From positions 1 to 60,370 of IMG/VR virus record IMGVR_UViG_3300005527_000069: a DNA stretch of 60,370 bases, one strand, 5' to 3'. The position numbers and the translations under genes are program-made. Below are positions 38,277-45,337 of the stretch, one piece after another; position 1 is the first letter of the stretch, and each line of letters starts with the position of its first letter. Source of the stretch: a virus. The notes beneath the pieces are model-generated. The model was not told the origin of the DNA. It searched no databases and worked only from the letters and a program-made list of their open reading frames with translations.

Positions 38277-39655
38277 CACAGGCACGCGATTGGCACAATG
38301 ATGAATTCAATGGATTAAAAGTGGCGGCAGATTGGATACAAGATCTCGAAGGCTCAGACTCTAGGCTACACAAAGAAGCAGTGATCGAAAAGGCTCTGGT
38401 AGCGGCTCGATTAGGGTCGGCAGGGGCGCAGTGTTTTTTATACAACTGCTACCTGACCTACAATCCTTATTTCGTCTATGGTGTGAAGAAGGTTCCAGAA
38501 ACCCAAGGACTCACAGGAAAAGACAATCCCTGGACTGAGTTCTGGGCTCTCACAGAAGGCCTCCGAACCCGTAGCATCACTGGCAACAAGGCACGTGATA
38601 GGATCGACGAACTGGCCGGTCGTTTTGACTCAGACGAGTGGAACGGCCTGGCCCGTCGTGTGCTGATCAAAGATCTCCGCTGTGGTATTTCAGAAAAGAC
38701 CTTAAACAAAGTGCTGGGTAACTCGGAATGGAAGATACCGGTGTTCACTTGCCAACTGGCGCAAGACTCGGGCGATCATCCGGCCAAGATGAAAGGTCGA
38801 AAACGTATCGAATGTAAACTGGATGGTGTGCGTGTGCTGGCAGTGGTCAGCGGTAGCACAGTGAACCTCTACAGCCGCAACGGCAAACCCTTTGACAACT
38901 TTCCGCAGATCGCTGAAGCCATAGAAGATTGCAGGGCTGTGTTCCGTCACGGACTGAACTCAGGTGGTAGATTTGTGTTGGATGGTGAGATCGTGGGAGA
39001 GTCATTCCAGAAACTCATGCGTCAAGCACATCGTAAAAGCGATGCCCAAACTGATGGCATGGTTTATCATATCTTTGATATCATTCCTCTGGAAGATTTT
39101 GAGCGTGGGTTCTGGAACGCACAACAGCACAAGAGACTGGACATACTTAACCGGGCAATGGAACCGCTACAAGAGCAGACCGATTGCCTCCGTATCATGC
39201 CCGGACTGGAAGTGGATCTCGACACCGGAGAAGGTCATGACATCATGGATCGATTCGCCCAAGATGCTGTCACGGCCGGCTATGAAGGTATCATGATCAA
39301 GTCGGTGGATGCGCCCTATGAGTGCAAGCGAACGTCTTTTTGGATGAAGTGGAAACCCACCATAACAGTGGATTTGGAAATCGTGGGTTTCGAACAAGGA
39401 ACTGGTCGCAACGAAAAGCGATTGGGTGCTATAATTTGTGAAGGAGATGACAATGGCAGAAATATTCGTGTTAATGTTGGCAGTGGTTTGTCTGATAGCG
39501 ATAGGGATGACTTCTGGACCGCTCGCGATGACCTACTTGGTCGATTGGTTGAAATCCAAGCGGACGCAGTCACACAAAACCAAGACGGATCATACTCACT
39601 GAGATTTCCACGATTCGTGAGATTCCGTGGGTTTGAACCTGGAGAAAAAATTTGA
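38273..39655 (+). CDS. 30: ATP-dependent DNA ligase (T4 gp30-type)
   Basis: A 460-residue protein. IECKLDGVRVLA carries motif I with the nucleotide-accepting K182-L-D-G, YSRNGKPFDNFP is motif Ia, FVLDGEIVG motif III, YEGIMIKSVDAPYECKR motif IV and WMKWKPT motif V, all in the right order. The N-terminal helical region (~1-170) fits the DNA-binding domain of T4-type ligases. It seals nicks in Okazaki fragments and repair. The 3' part contains a nested out-of-frame ORF at 39453-39602 with its own promoter-like and ribosome-binding sequences. Confidence 0.94.
   Translation: MTQARDWHNDEFNGLKVAADWIQDLEGSDSRLHKEAVIEKALVAARLGSAGAQCFLYNCYLTYNPYFVYGVKKVPETQGLTGKDNPWTEFWALTEGLRTRSITGNKARDRIDELAGRFDSDEWNGLARRVLIKDLRCGISEKTLNKVLGNSEWKIPVFTCQLAQDSGDHPAKMKGRKRIECKLDGVRVLAVVSGSTVNLYSRNGKPFDNFPQIAEAIEDCRAVFRHGLNSGGRFVLDGEIVGESFQKLMRQAHRKSDAQTDGMVYHIFDIIPLEDFERGFWNAQQHKRLDILNRAMEPLQEQTDCLRIMPGLEVDLDTGEGHDIMDRFAQDAVTAGYEGIMIKSVDAPYECKRTSFWMKWKPTITVDLEIVGFEQGTGRNEKRLGAIICEGDDNGRNIRVNVGSGLSDSDRDDFWTARDDLLGRLVEIQADAVTQNQDGSYSLRFPRFVRFRGFEPGEKI
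39427..39435 (+). promoter_or_regulatory. Extended -10 promoter for nested gene in ligase
   Basis: TGCTATAAT within the ligase gene, the same extended -10 as in the promoters at 5997 and 37667, but without a matching -35. It lies 17 nt before the ATG of the nested ORF, with AAGGAG between. Confidence 0.45.
39453..39602 (+). CDS. Candidate nested small membrane protein inside ligase (+1 frame)
   Basis: 49 residues in the +1 frame of the ligase gene: MAEIFVLMLAVVCLIAIGMT, a hydrophobic span, a second short one (SGPLAMTYLVDWL) and a basic tail. AAGGAG lies 6 nt before the ATG and TGCTATAAT lies 17 nt before it. Over this stretch the ligase codons turn T-ending (AAT ATT CGT GTT AAT GTT), and the third base is the second base of the nested codons, so the hydrophobic frame seems to be maintained by selection. 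Function unknown; holin-like or host-membrane-active are options. Confidence 0.55.
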   Translation: MAEIFVLMLAVVCLIAIGMTSGPLAMTYLVDWLKSKRTQSHKTKTDHTH

Positions 39656-39783
39656 ATCTGATGATTTGGTTCGCAGTGGTCATATTATCAATGGAGTCAT
39701 TGATATCTGGCAACGGTGCGGCATTGGTGGCCGGTTTGACACTGGCTGTAATTGGTATTGTCGTGGAGGCAAGACGAGCATGA
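39652..39783 (+). CDS. Candidate tiny membrane protein (43 residues)
   Basis: From a TTG that overlaps the ligase stop (or an ATG at 39661), about 40-43 residues: LMIWFAVVILSMESLISGNG, then ALVAGLTLAVIGIVVEARRA. Two hydrophobic spans joined by a short polar turn, with a basic C-terminus, as in small phage membrane proteins. It competes with a longer frame (from 39627) that reads as a charged, low-quality protein. ATGA coupling to the ORF at 39780 supports it. Confidence 0.45.
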   Translation: MNLMIWFAVVILSMESLISGNGAALVAGLTLAVIGIVVEARRA

Positions 39784-39866
39784 GACATATTCCCCGTTCT
39801 GAGTGGTGGGCTTACATCAAATGGCGCATCCGTAAAATGTTTGCCCGACAGAGATATGAAGTTTAG
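39780..39866 (+). CDS. Tiny basic ORF (28 residues)
   Basis: MRHIPRSEWWAYIKWRIRKM and then FARQRYEV. Very basic and Trp-rich, linked by ATGA overlap to the upstream membrane ORF and overlapping the next ORF by 11 nt. It could be a real peptide or only the tail of the longer frame from 39627. Low confidence. Confidence 0.3.
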   Translation: MRHIPRSEWWAYIKWRIRKMFARQRYEV

Positions 39867-40005
39867 GATCTATTGGCGCATACTGAGCCCGTGGTTATTG
39901 ATTCCAGCGGCCTTGGTGGCCGTTCCCGTTATTGTAGCCTGGATGTGGATACGTCATCCCCGTCAGTGCTTTGAGGCATGGCGTAACGGCAAAGGAATCT
40001 ATTGA
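39856..40005 (+). CDS. Small membrane protein (49 residues)
   Basis: 49 residues: MKFRIYWRILSPWLLIPAAL, then VAVPVIVAWMWIRHPRQCFE, then AWRNGKGIY. One strong membrane helix (about residues 12-31) with basic flanks. The ATG lies inside the previous small ORF and the stop overlaps the next gene's ATGATG by 4 nt. One of several tiny membrane proteins downstream of the ligase gene. Role unknown. Confidence 0.55.
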   Translation: MKFRIYWRILSPWLLIPAALVAVPVIVAWMWIRHPRQCFEAWRNGKGIY

Positions 40006-40292
40006 TGATAGAACTCGATATACGGCTTCGCAATCCATGGCCGCCAAGGCCTTTCCGCAATATTGCCTGTTGGTCTTGGCAGATGTTCCGCAATAAAACC
40101 TTTGAATTGCAGTTCAGCCACTATGCATTTAATTGGCTAGAAGCCAAACTAGATCTCAACTGGCGACAGACTGATCATGCAGGTCCGTGGCTCATGATCA
40201 ATGTTTTTGGGTGGACCATGGATGTCAGGATCTATGATCGTCGTCATTGGGATGATGTTACCAACACCTGGAGAGATGATGCAACCCTGTAA
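40002..40292 (+). CDS. Conserved small phage protein
   Basis: A 96-residue protein, MMIELDIRLRNPWPPRPFRN at the start, Trp-rich throughout (WSWQMFRNKTFELQF; NWLEAKLDLNWRQTDHAGPW; INVFGWTMDVRIYDRRHWDD). The composition suggests a compact beta-rich domain that meets a membrane or glycan. Not recognised. It overlaps the neighbouring genes by 4 and 17 nt. Confidence 0.5.
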   Translation: MMIELDIRLRNPWPPRPFRNIACWSWQMFRNKTFELQFSHYAFNWLEAKLDLNWRQTDHAGPWLMINVFGWTMDVRIYDRRHWDDVTNTWRDDATL

Positions 40293-40566
40293 AACTGACT
40301 ATTATACCTGTTCGTGCCATTCGGCCGAGCACACTTTGAGATTTGACTATGACCCTGATGATGGTGAACTCTACACCACGGTGTATCTGCTTGCATACAG
40401 ACCCTGGTATCAGCGTGTGTGGTTGGCTGTGAAATATGTGTTTGGACGCAATCGCCGCTATGGTGACTTTGACTGTTTCACTTTGGATCCTCGAGATCGC
40501 GATCGTTTCGTGAACATGGCAGTGACGTTCCAACGATTCCATGATCGCAACAGCACAGCGGTGTGA
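40276..40566 (+). CDS. Conserved small phage protein, Cys/Tyr-rich start
   Basis: I start at the ATG at 40276 (MMQPCKTDYYTCSCHSAEHT), just after a GGAGAG site; the frame further upstream is antisense-like filler inside the previous gene. The 96-residue protein has C-x6-C-x-C-H near the N-terminus, a possible metal site, then FDYDPDDGELYTTVYL and a basic middle. Related proteins follow the ligase in marine T4-like phages, by memory. Function unknown. Confidence 0.5.
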   Translation: MMQPCKTDYYTCSCHSAEHTLRFDYDPDDGELYTTVYLLAYRPWYQRVWLAVKYVFGRNRRYGDFDCFTLDPRDRDRFVNMAVTFQRFHDRNSTAV

Positions 40567-40781
40567 TGCGAGAAGTTTGGCTAGATGACGGCGGTATAGG
40601 ATACGAGCAGGCTGGACAGCGTTTTGAATCAGCGCATCGCTGGGCCAAAAAAAATTGTGTCAGTTATCAAAAACATGAGGTAGTAGACGTGACGGATGTG
40701 TCTCATACCCATGATTTGATCGCTCGGTATTTGTTCCGTGACGAACGGGATGTAATTATGTTTGAATTGAAATGGTCCTGA
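40566..40781 (+). CDS. Small phage protein
   Basis: 71 residues from the ATG sharing its A with the previous TGA. MREVWLDDGGIGYEQAGQRF and ESAHRWAKKNCVSYQKHEVV lead to FRDERDVIMFELKWS. No motif is recognised. Its end overlaps the next gene by 10 nt. It is in the same chain of short overlapping genes. Confidence 0.5.
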   Translation: MREVWLDDGGIGYEQAGQRFESAHRWAKKNCVSYQKHEVVDVTDVSHTHDLIARYLFRDERDVIMFELKWS

Positions 40782-41281
40782 TGAAAGCATTGGAAGATCC
40801 CGATCTCTCTGCTGAACAAAAGCAGTTACTTAATGAAATACAAGGCATCCGCTATGTTGTGATCAACAAACAACATGGCGGTTTTGGTCTCAGTCCAGAC
40901 GCTATCAAACGCTATTTAGAAATCAAGGGCATAGAATACTACGTCGAGGAAAATGATCGATTTGGTGGACTCGTAGGACCCAAACACTGGTTGGTGCCCA
41001 AACAACAGCAACTACAAGAACCTGATGCTGAAACTTGGCATTCGATGACCATGGCCCAAAGACAACAGCATAATCAACTCTATGATCAACAGGTATTTTC
41101 TGATCGTGACGTAGATAGAGATGACCCTGTGCTGGTGCAAGTGGTGCAGGAAATGGGCGCTGATGCCGGTGGCAGATTTGCGGCATTAAAGGTAGTTGAG
41201 ATCCCCGCCGATGTAGAATGGCAAATAGAAGAATACGACGGTCTGGAGTGGGTGGCCGAAAAGCATAGAACTTGGGATTGA
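40772..41281 (+). CDS. Conserved phage protein of unknown function
   Basis: A 169-residue, acidic and Gln-rich protein (MKALEDPDLSAEQKQLLNEI; VPKQQQLQEPDAETWHSMTM). HGGFGLSPDAIKRYLEIKGI and EIPADVEWQIEEYDGLEWVA are blocks I recall from marine T4-like phages. No catalytic motif. It lies at the end of the post-ligase small-gene chain; its stop is followed after 7 nt by a strong -10 element. Confidence 0.5.
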   Translation: MVLMKALEDPDLSAEQKQLLNEIQGIRYVVINKQHGGFGLSPDAIKRYLEIKGIEYYVEENDRFGGLVGPKHWLVPKQQQLQEPDAETWHSMTMAQRQQHNQLYDQQVFSDRDVDRDDPVLVQVVQEMGADAGGRFAALKVVEIPADVEWQIEEYDGLEWVAEKHRTWD

Positions 41282-41285
41282 ATTG

Positions 41286-41294
41286 TGCTATAAT
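41286..41294 (+). promoter_or_regulatory. Extended -10 promoter TGCTATAAT
   Basis: TGCTATAAT ends 6 nt before the ATG at 41301, the same spacing as at uvsW, so the message would start at or near the start codon. No good -35 is seen. Confidence 0.55.
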
Positions 41295-41300
41295 AATATC

Positions 41301-41570
41301 ATGGAACCAGGACTACATCGAATCTACGTCAGCGTCACCACACAAGAGCAATGGTATTCGATCATGCGAGAGTGCCGAGATTGGTTTGGAAAAAACTGGC
41401 GCACACAACCTCGAGTAAAGAGAAAACTCACGGAAAACTCTCGCTACGGGAAAAATCGTCCTGGAGTATCCGTATGGTTTGAAGTGCCTGATCTGCGTTT
41501 TGCTACCTGGATCTCGGTCAAAATGAGTCTACAAGTGGCTGGGGAGGACAAGCATAAAGCCGGTAAATAG
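41301..41570 (+). CDS. Small basic phage protein
   Basis: 89 residues from the ATG at 41301 (MEPGLHRIYVSVTTQEQWYS); an ATG at 41283 would begin before the -10 element. The protein is basic (WFGKNWRTQPRVKRKLTENS) and ends KMSLQVAGEDKHKAGK. No ribosome-binding site is present, which together with the close promoter suggests a leaderless mRNA. Its TAG stop lies in the GTAAATAG element for the next gene. Confidence 0.5.
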   Translation: MEPGLHRIYVSVTTQEQWYSIMRECRDWFGKNWRTQPRVKRKLTENSRYGKNRPGVSVWFEVPDLRFATWISVKMSLQVAGEDKHKAGK

Positions 41571-41571
41571 T
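41564..41571 (+). promoter_or_regulatory. Putative late promoter GTAAATAG
   Basis: It ends 3 nt before the ATG at 41575 and includes the stop codon of the previous gene. The start codon is too close for a normal leader. Confidence 0.4.
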
Positions 41572-41574
41572 TCT

Positions 41575-43134
41575 ATGTTTCTCACATACTTGATGCTGGC
41601 TGTGGCGCTGTGCCTCAGCGCCATCGCCGCATTCTATTCGATCATAGGTCTCACTGCCATATTTGCCGCGGCTGTGATTCCTGTGGCCGTCATGGGAACC
41701 ATATTGGAGATAGCCAAACTAACGGTCACTGTATGGTTGCATGAATACTGGCATCGTTGTAAACGAGCCATGAAAATATACTTGGTGCCTGCGGTGGGTA
41801 TGCTGATGTTGATCACTTCCATGGGCATCTTTGGCTTCCTGTCAAAGGCCCATCTAGATCAAGCAGTTCCCACTGGGGATGTGGCCGCACAAGTGGCCTT
41901 GCTAGACGAAAAGATAAAGACACAGCGAGACAACATCGAAGCCGCCCGACGTGCCCTGGCCCAGATGGATGCGGCTGTGGACCAAACACTCAGCAGATCA
42001 TCTGACGAGAAGGGTGCTGACAAAGCCGCGGCACTGCGCCGTGCTCAGGCCCGTGAGCGTGGCAACCTGCAAGGAGACATCTCTCGCGCACAGACCGAGA
42101 TAGCAAAATTAAACGAACAACGGGCACCCATAGCCGCAAATCTACGCAAAGTAGAAGCCGAGGTAGGTCCAATCAAATACATAGCGGCCTTGATCTATGG
42201 AGACAATCCTGATGCCAACTTACTGGAAAAGGCCGTGCGTTGGGTGATCATAATACTTGTGGTAGTGTTTGATCCCTTGGCCATATTCATGTTGTTGGCC
42301 GCCACTGAGAGTTACAAGTGGGAAAAATACGGTGCTCGAGATGATCCCGATGAACCAGAAAATCCGCCACCTGACAGCCCAGTGATGGATCGCATAAACG
42401 AATGGCGCGACAAAATAAAAAAATGGAGGCAACCCAATGGTACCAATGCTGATGATGGCCAACCTATTGCCCAGGATCTGGCTAGACAACCTGACAGAGA
42501 TGATGCTGATGTTCAACCCACCGCTCCGATGGTGGCTATCCCACCTACGCAATGGGGCGGGCAAGATCTAACAAAACAAATCGTTGAAAATAATCGGCCC
42601 GGTGAACCTGTTTATGTCGACATGCCGGACATTGTCACTGTGCGTCCGGATGTGCAGTATGTAGGTGATGCCGATGAAGAAGAAACTCCTGAAGAAAAAG
42701 ATCCTGTAAAAAGGGCCAAGCGCCAATGGAAAGCGGACAATCCTGATGACACTTTACACAGACACGAAAAATTGTTGGCACAGGGCAAGATAGAACGACT
42801 ACCATGGGAACAGAGTCTACAACTGCAGGCAGATGATCAAGAACAATATGCCAATGTTGATTTTGGAACACGATTCCCTACAACTCCCGGTCGTGGGGAT
42901 GCGTTTATCCGTGTAGATTTCCTGCCAACTAAACTGTTCAAATGGAATGGTGCGAAATGGATTGAAGTGGACAAAGAAATCACTGATTCATTCACCTACA
43001 ATGATGAGTATATCGAATATCTAATCGCCAAGATCGGTTCTGGTGAGTATGATGCTGATCTGCTCAACGAAAACGAAAGACAACAAATAGAAGCTAGGCT
43101 ACGAGATGATCCCAAATTCAACGGTCCAGCATGA
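41575..43134 (+). CDS. Large membrane protein with coiled coil
   Basis: A 519-residue protein. The first ~95 residues hold about three membrane spans (LMLAVALCLSAIAAFYSIIG; AIFAAAVIPVAVMGTILEIA; LVPAVGMLMLITSMGIFGFL). A long coiled coil follows (~100-205; AQVALLDEKIKTQRDNIEAA), then another membrane span (VIIILVVVFDPLAIFMLLAA) and a polar C-terminal half. I recall related 'coil-containing' proteins in marine T4-like phages. A host-envelope or lysis-control role is possible. It overlaps clpX by 4 nt, so it may be co-transcribed with the chaperone genes. Confidence 0.65.
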   Translation: MFLTYLMLAVALCLSAIAAFYSIIGLTAIFAAAVIPVAVMGTILEIAKLTVTVWLHEYWHRCKRAMKIYLVPAVGMLMLITSMGIFGFLSKAHLDQAVPTGDVAAQVALLDEKIKTQRDNIEAARRALAQMDAAVDQTLSRSSDEKGADKAAALRRAQARERGNLQGDISRAQTEIAKLNEQRAPIAANLRKVEAEVGPIKYIAALIYGDNPDANLLEKAVRWVIIILVVVFDPLAIFMLLAATESYKWEKYGARDDPDEPENPPPDSPVMDRINEWRDKIKKWRQPNGTNADDGQPIAQDLARQPDRDDADVQPTAPMVAIPPTQWGGQDLTKQIVENNRPGEPVYVDMPDIVTVRPDVQYVGDADEEETPEEKDPVKRAKRQWKADNPDDTLHRHEKLLAQGKIERLPWEQSLQLQADDQEQYANVDFGTRFPTTPGRGDAFIRVDFLPTKLFKWNGAKWIEVDKEITDSFTYNDEYIEYLIAKIGSGEYDADLLNENERQQIEARLRDDPKFNGPA

Positions 43135-44330
43135 AAGAAGATACTTCATACGAACTTTGCAGTTTCTGCAACAAACACAAAGACGATGTTAAAAAACTCA
43201 TAGTGGCCAATGATGTGGCCATCTGCAACGATTGCGTGGATCTTTGCCAAAAACTCTTGCAAGAGGATCCGGTAACGAGAGAACACAATCACACAGACAT
43301 TGATCCTCAAGAACTCAAACGTTATCTAGATCAGTATGTGATAGGGCAGGACCGTGCCAAGGTTGTCTTGGCAGTGGCCATCGCCAATCATTACAAACGC
43401 ATACAGAATCGCGATCCTGAAATAGAACTAGACAAGGCCAATATCCTGATGCTGGGCCCCACAGGATCGGGCAAGACCCTGCTGGCTCGCACCGTGGCAC
43501 GTTATCTCGACGTGCCTTTTGCCATCGCAGATGCCACTAGCATAACCGAAGCCGGATATGTGGGCGATGATGTAGAAAGTCTCATACAGCGATTGCTCAC
43601 TGCCGCTGGTGGCGATGTGGAAAAATGTCGTCGTGGTATAATATTTGTTGATGAAATTGACAAGATCGCTCGAAAAAGCGAATCAACATCTATCACCAGA
43701 GATGTGAGTGGTGAAGGTGTGCAACAGGCCCTGTTGAAGCTGGTAGAAGGCACAGTATGCCGAGTTCCGGCTGGTGGCGGCCGCAAACACCCTGGTGGCG
43801 AAATGATCGAAATAGACACTGCCAATATACTGTTCATTGCCGGCGGCGCATTCGTGGGCCTAGACCAGATAGTGAAGAAACGACTGTTCGGGTCCTCCAT
43901 GGGATTCAATGCTGAAGTCAAAGTATCAGGTGACGTGGATCTACAAAAGACCATGCCCGATGATCTGGTAAAATTTGGTCTGATACCTGAATTCGTCGGC
44001 CGTTTCCCTAGTTGGGTCAGCCTAGATGAACTGACCACGGATGATCTGGTGCATGTGCTCACAGATACCAAGAATTCATTGATACGTCAATATCAACACC
44101 TGTTTGCTTCAGACAGCATAGATCTTGATTTCGAGAACGAGGCCTTGACCACCATAGCACAGCGTTCTGCAGATTTCGGTACTGGTGCCCGCGCCTTGCA
44201 CAGCGAACTTGAGCGTGTGTTGATGCCACACATGTTCGCTATCAAACGCTATCGTGATCGGGGGATAAACCGCGTAGTTATTAACCGAGAGCAAATAAAT
44301 AACCCACAACCCGTTTACAAGGAGGAATAG
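43131..44330 (+). CDS. clpX: ClpX ATPase
   Basis: A 399-residue protein of near-normal ClpX length. The N-terminal zinc-binding domain has C10, C13, C32 and C35. Walker A is GPTGSGKT (residues 109-116), Walker B holds D174-E175, and the pore loop is G142-Y-V-G-D-D147. The loop that docks ClpP is present but reads M257-G-F259 instead of the usual I-G-F. ClpX unfolds tagged proteins for ClpP; the phage copy may reprogramme substrate choice or act as a ClpP-free unfoldase. It sits between a membrane protein and bS21, which it precedes by 1 nt. Confidence 0.93.
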   Translation: MKEDTSYELCSFCNKHKDDVKKLIVANDVAICNDCVDLCQKLLQEDPVTREHNHTDIDPQELKRYLDQYVIGQDRAKVVLAVAIANHYKRIQNRDPEIELDKANILMLGPTGSGKTLLARTVARYLDVPFAIADATSITEAGYVGDDVESLIQRLLTAAGGDVEKCRRGIIFVDEIDKIARKSESTSITRDVSGEGVQQALLKLVEGTVCRVPAGGGRKHPGGEMIEIDTANILFIAGGAFVGLDQIVKKRLFGSSMGFNAEVKVSGDVDLQKTMPDDLVKFGLIPEFVGRFPSWVSLDELTTDDLVHVLTDTKNSLIRQYQHLFASDSIDLDFENEALTTIAQRSADFGTGARALHSELERVLMPHMFAIKRYRDRGINRVVINREQINNPQPVYKEE

Positions 44331-44331
44331 T

Positions 44332-44544
44332 TTGGGTAAAACAGTGATCGTTCCGGATGGCAATGTAGAAAAGGCCCTGCGCCGATTCAAAAAAAAGATA
44401 CAGAATTCAGGTCTGTTGTTCGAACTCAAAGAACGTGAGACCTATGTCAAACCCACTACCCGCCGTAAACTCAAAGCCTCTGCCGCTAAAAAACGTTGGC
44501 AAAAATATCTACGTAGCCAGCAACTGCCTCCCAAAAAGTTCTAA
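44332..44544 (+). CDS. rpsU: Ribosomal protein bS21
   Basis: A 70-residue, very basic protein. VEKALRRFKKKIQNSGLLFE (about residues 12-31) and REXYVKPTTRRK-like residues 36-46 match bS21 well, followed by KASAAKKRWQKY. The start is the TTG at 44332, chosen for the AAGGAGG site 6 nt upstream; no better start gives the bS21 N-terminus. bS21 sits near the 3' end of 16S rRNA and aids initiation. Phage copies are known in large-genome and marine phages and may shift the host ribosome to phage mRNAs (inference). Confidence 0.92.
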   Translation: MGKTVIVPDGNVEKALRRFKKKIQNSGLLFELKERETYVKPTTRRKLKASAAKKRWQKYLRSQQLPPKKF

Positions 44545-44795
44545 TGTATATCCGGTTCCGGTTGCCACAACACGGCGACTATCACCGCACCCTGGAATTC
44601 ATCAAACAGCAGGTGCAAAGTTGGGCTGAACAATATGGTGTGAGATACACGCAAAAAACCATAAAATACGAACATCGTGTGGCTTTTGATCACGACGAAA
44701 CCTATACCATGTGGGCCATGACATGGAACCCACCAGAACAGTTCCGGCGCTGGTTGGAATATGAATTGGTTAATGTGGCCGGCGAGCGATATTGA
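44544..44795 (+). CDS. Small conserved phage protein
   Basis: An 83-residue protein starting at the last base of the bS21 stop (TAATG). MYIRFRLPQHGDYHRTLEFI, YGVRYTQKTIKYEHRVAFDH and PEQFRRWLEYELVNVAGERY read as an alpha/beta domain with Phe/Tyr-rich strands. Not recognised. It lies between bS21 and hsp20, with a full promoter/leader after it. Confidence 0.55.
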   Translation: MYIRFRLPQHGDYHRTLEFIKQQVQSWAEQYGVRYTQKTIKYEHRVAFDHDETYTMWAMTWNPPEQFRRWLEYELVNVAGERY

Positions 44796-44822
44796 CAACT
44801 CTCAAAAAATCCTGTATAAATA
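44792..44822 (+). promoter_or_regulatory. Combined sigma70 and late promoter for hsp20
   Basis: TTGACA (44792-44797), 17-bp spacer, TATAAATA (44815-44822), which doubles as a late consensus. It overlaps the end of the previous gene. Either host sigma70 or the late system could use it. Confidence 0.75.
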
Positions 44823-44827
44823 TATTT

Positions 44828-44882
44828 GTAGGTGCCGATGGTCGGGCCTACATAGTCAACTTGCTTAAAAAAGGAGAATGTT
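44828..44882 (+). promoter_or_regulatory. ROSE-like RNA thermometer in the hsp20 leader
   Basis: The leader folds into a 5' hairpin, GTAGG..CCGA-TGG-TCGG..CCTAC (44828-44851), then a second weak one: AAC-TTGCT (44858-44865), loop TAAAAA, AGGAG (44872-44876), AAT bulge, GTT (44880-44882). T-T-G-C-T facing A-G-G-A-G with a G-G mismatch is the conserved anti-Shine-Dalgarno pairing of ROSE thermometers, which control small heat-shock genes in proteobacteria. The AGGAG is the ribosome-binding site of the gene at 44883. Inference from base pairing only. Confidence 0.55.
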
Positions 44883-45320
44883 ATGACTAAAATCACATCT
44901 TTTGATCTCACCCCCTTCTATCGTAATACCATTGGCGTCGACCGCTTGTTCGACCGTATCATGGATCAGTTTGACCATGCCGCGCAAAGCCAGAACTACC
45001 CGCCTTACAACATCCTGAAAACAGGAGAAGACACCTATGAAATCCAGGTGGCAGTGGCTGGGTTTGCCGAAGGTGAAGTGAATGTAGATTTCCATGAAGG
45101 ACAGTTGGTGATCACCGGTGAAAAGAACACCGATGACTCAGAATTGAACTATCTACATCGCGGTATCTCGGCTCGCAAGTTCCTGCGCACATTCCAACTG
45201 GCTGATTATGTAGAGGTTCGCGATGCTGTGATGAAAGACGGCATCTTGAACGTGCATCTACAGCGCATCGTGCCCGAAGAAATGAAGCCAAAGCGTATTG
45301 CAATCTCATACGCAAAATAA
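44883..45320 (+). CDS. Small heat-shock protein Hsp20 (IbpA-like)
   Basis: A 145-residue protein. The N-terminal region (TIGVDRLFDRIMDQFDHAAQ) and NILKTGEDTYEIQVAVAGFA open a standard alpha-crystallin domain (about residues 38-125; HEGQLVITGEKNTDDSELNY, RKFLRTFQLADYVEVRDAVM, DGILNVHLQRIVPEE). KPKRIAISYAK ends in the I-x-I motif used for oligomerisation, as in IbpA. It should hold unfolded proteins, likely virion proteins in late infection. It has its own promoter and a thermometer-like leader. Confidence 0.92.
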   Translation: MTKITSFDLTPFYRNTIGVDRLFDRIMDQFDHAAQSQNYPPYNILKTGEDTYEIQVAVAGFAEGEVNVDFHEGQLVITGEKNTDDSELNYLHRGISARKFLRTFQLADYVEVRDAVMKDGILNVHLQRIVPEEMKPKRIAISYAK

Positions 45321-45329
45321 TATAATAGC

Positions 45330-45337
45330 GTAAATAC
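45330..45337 (+). promoter_or_regulatory. Putative late promoter GTAAATAC for clpS
   Basis: It lies 42 nt before the ATG at 45380, directly followed by a long hairpin. Confidence 0.5.

Noticed and set aside
39627-39866. A 79-residue frame MGLNLEKKFESDDLVRSGHI.
   Set aside because: It overlaps a clear tiny membrane ORF, has mixed composition and starts within the ligase; only its last 28 residues are kept as a possible ORF.
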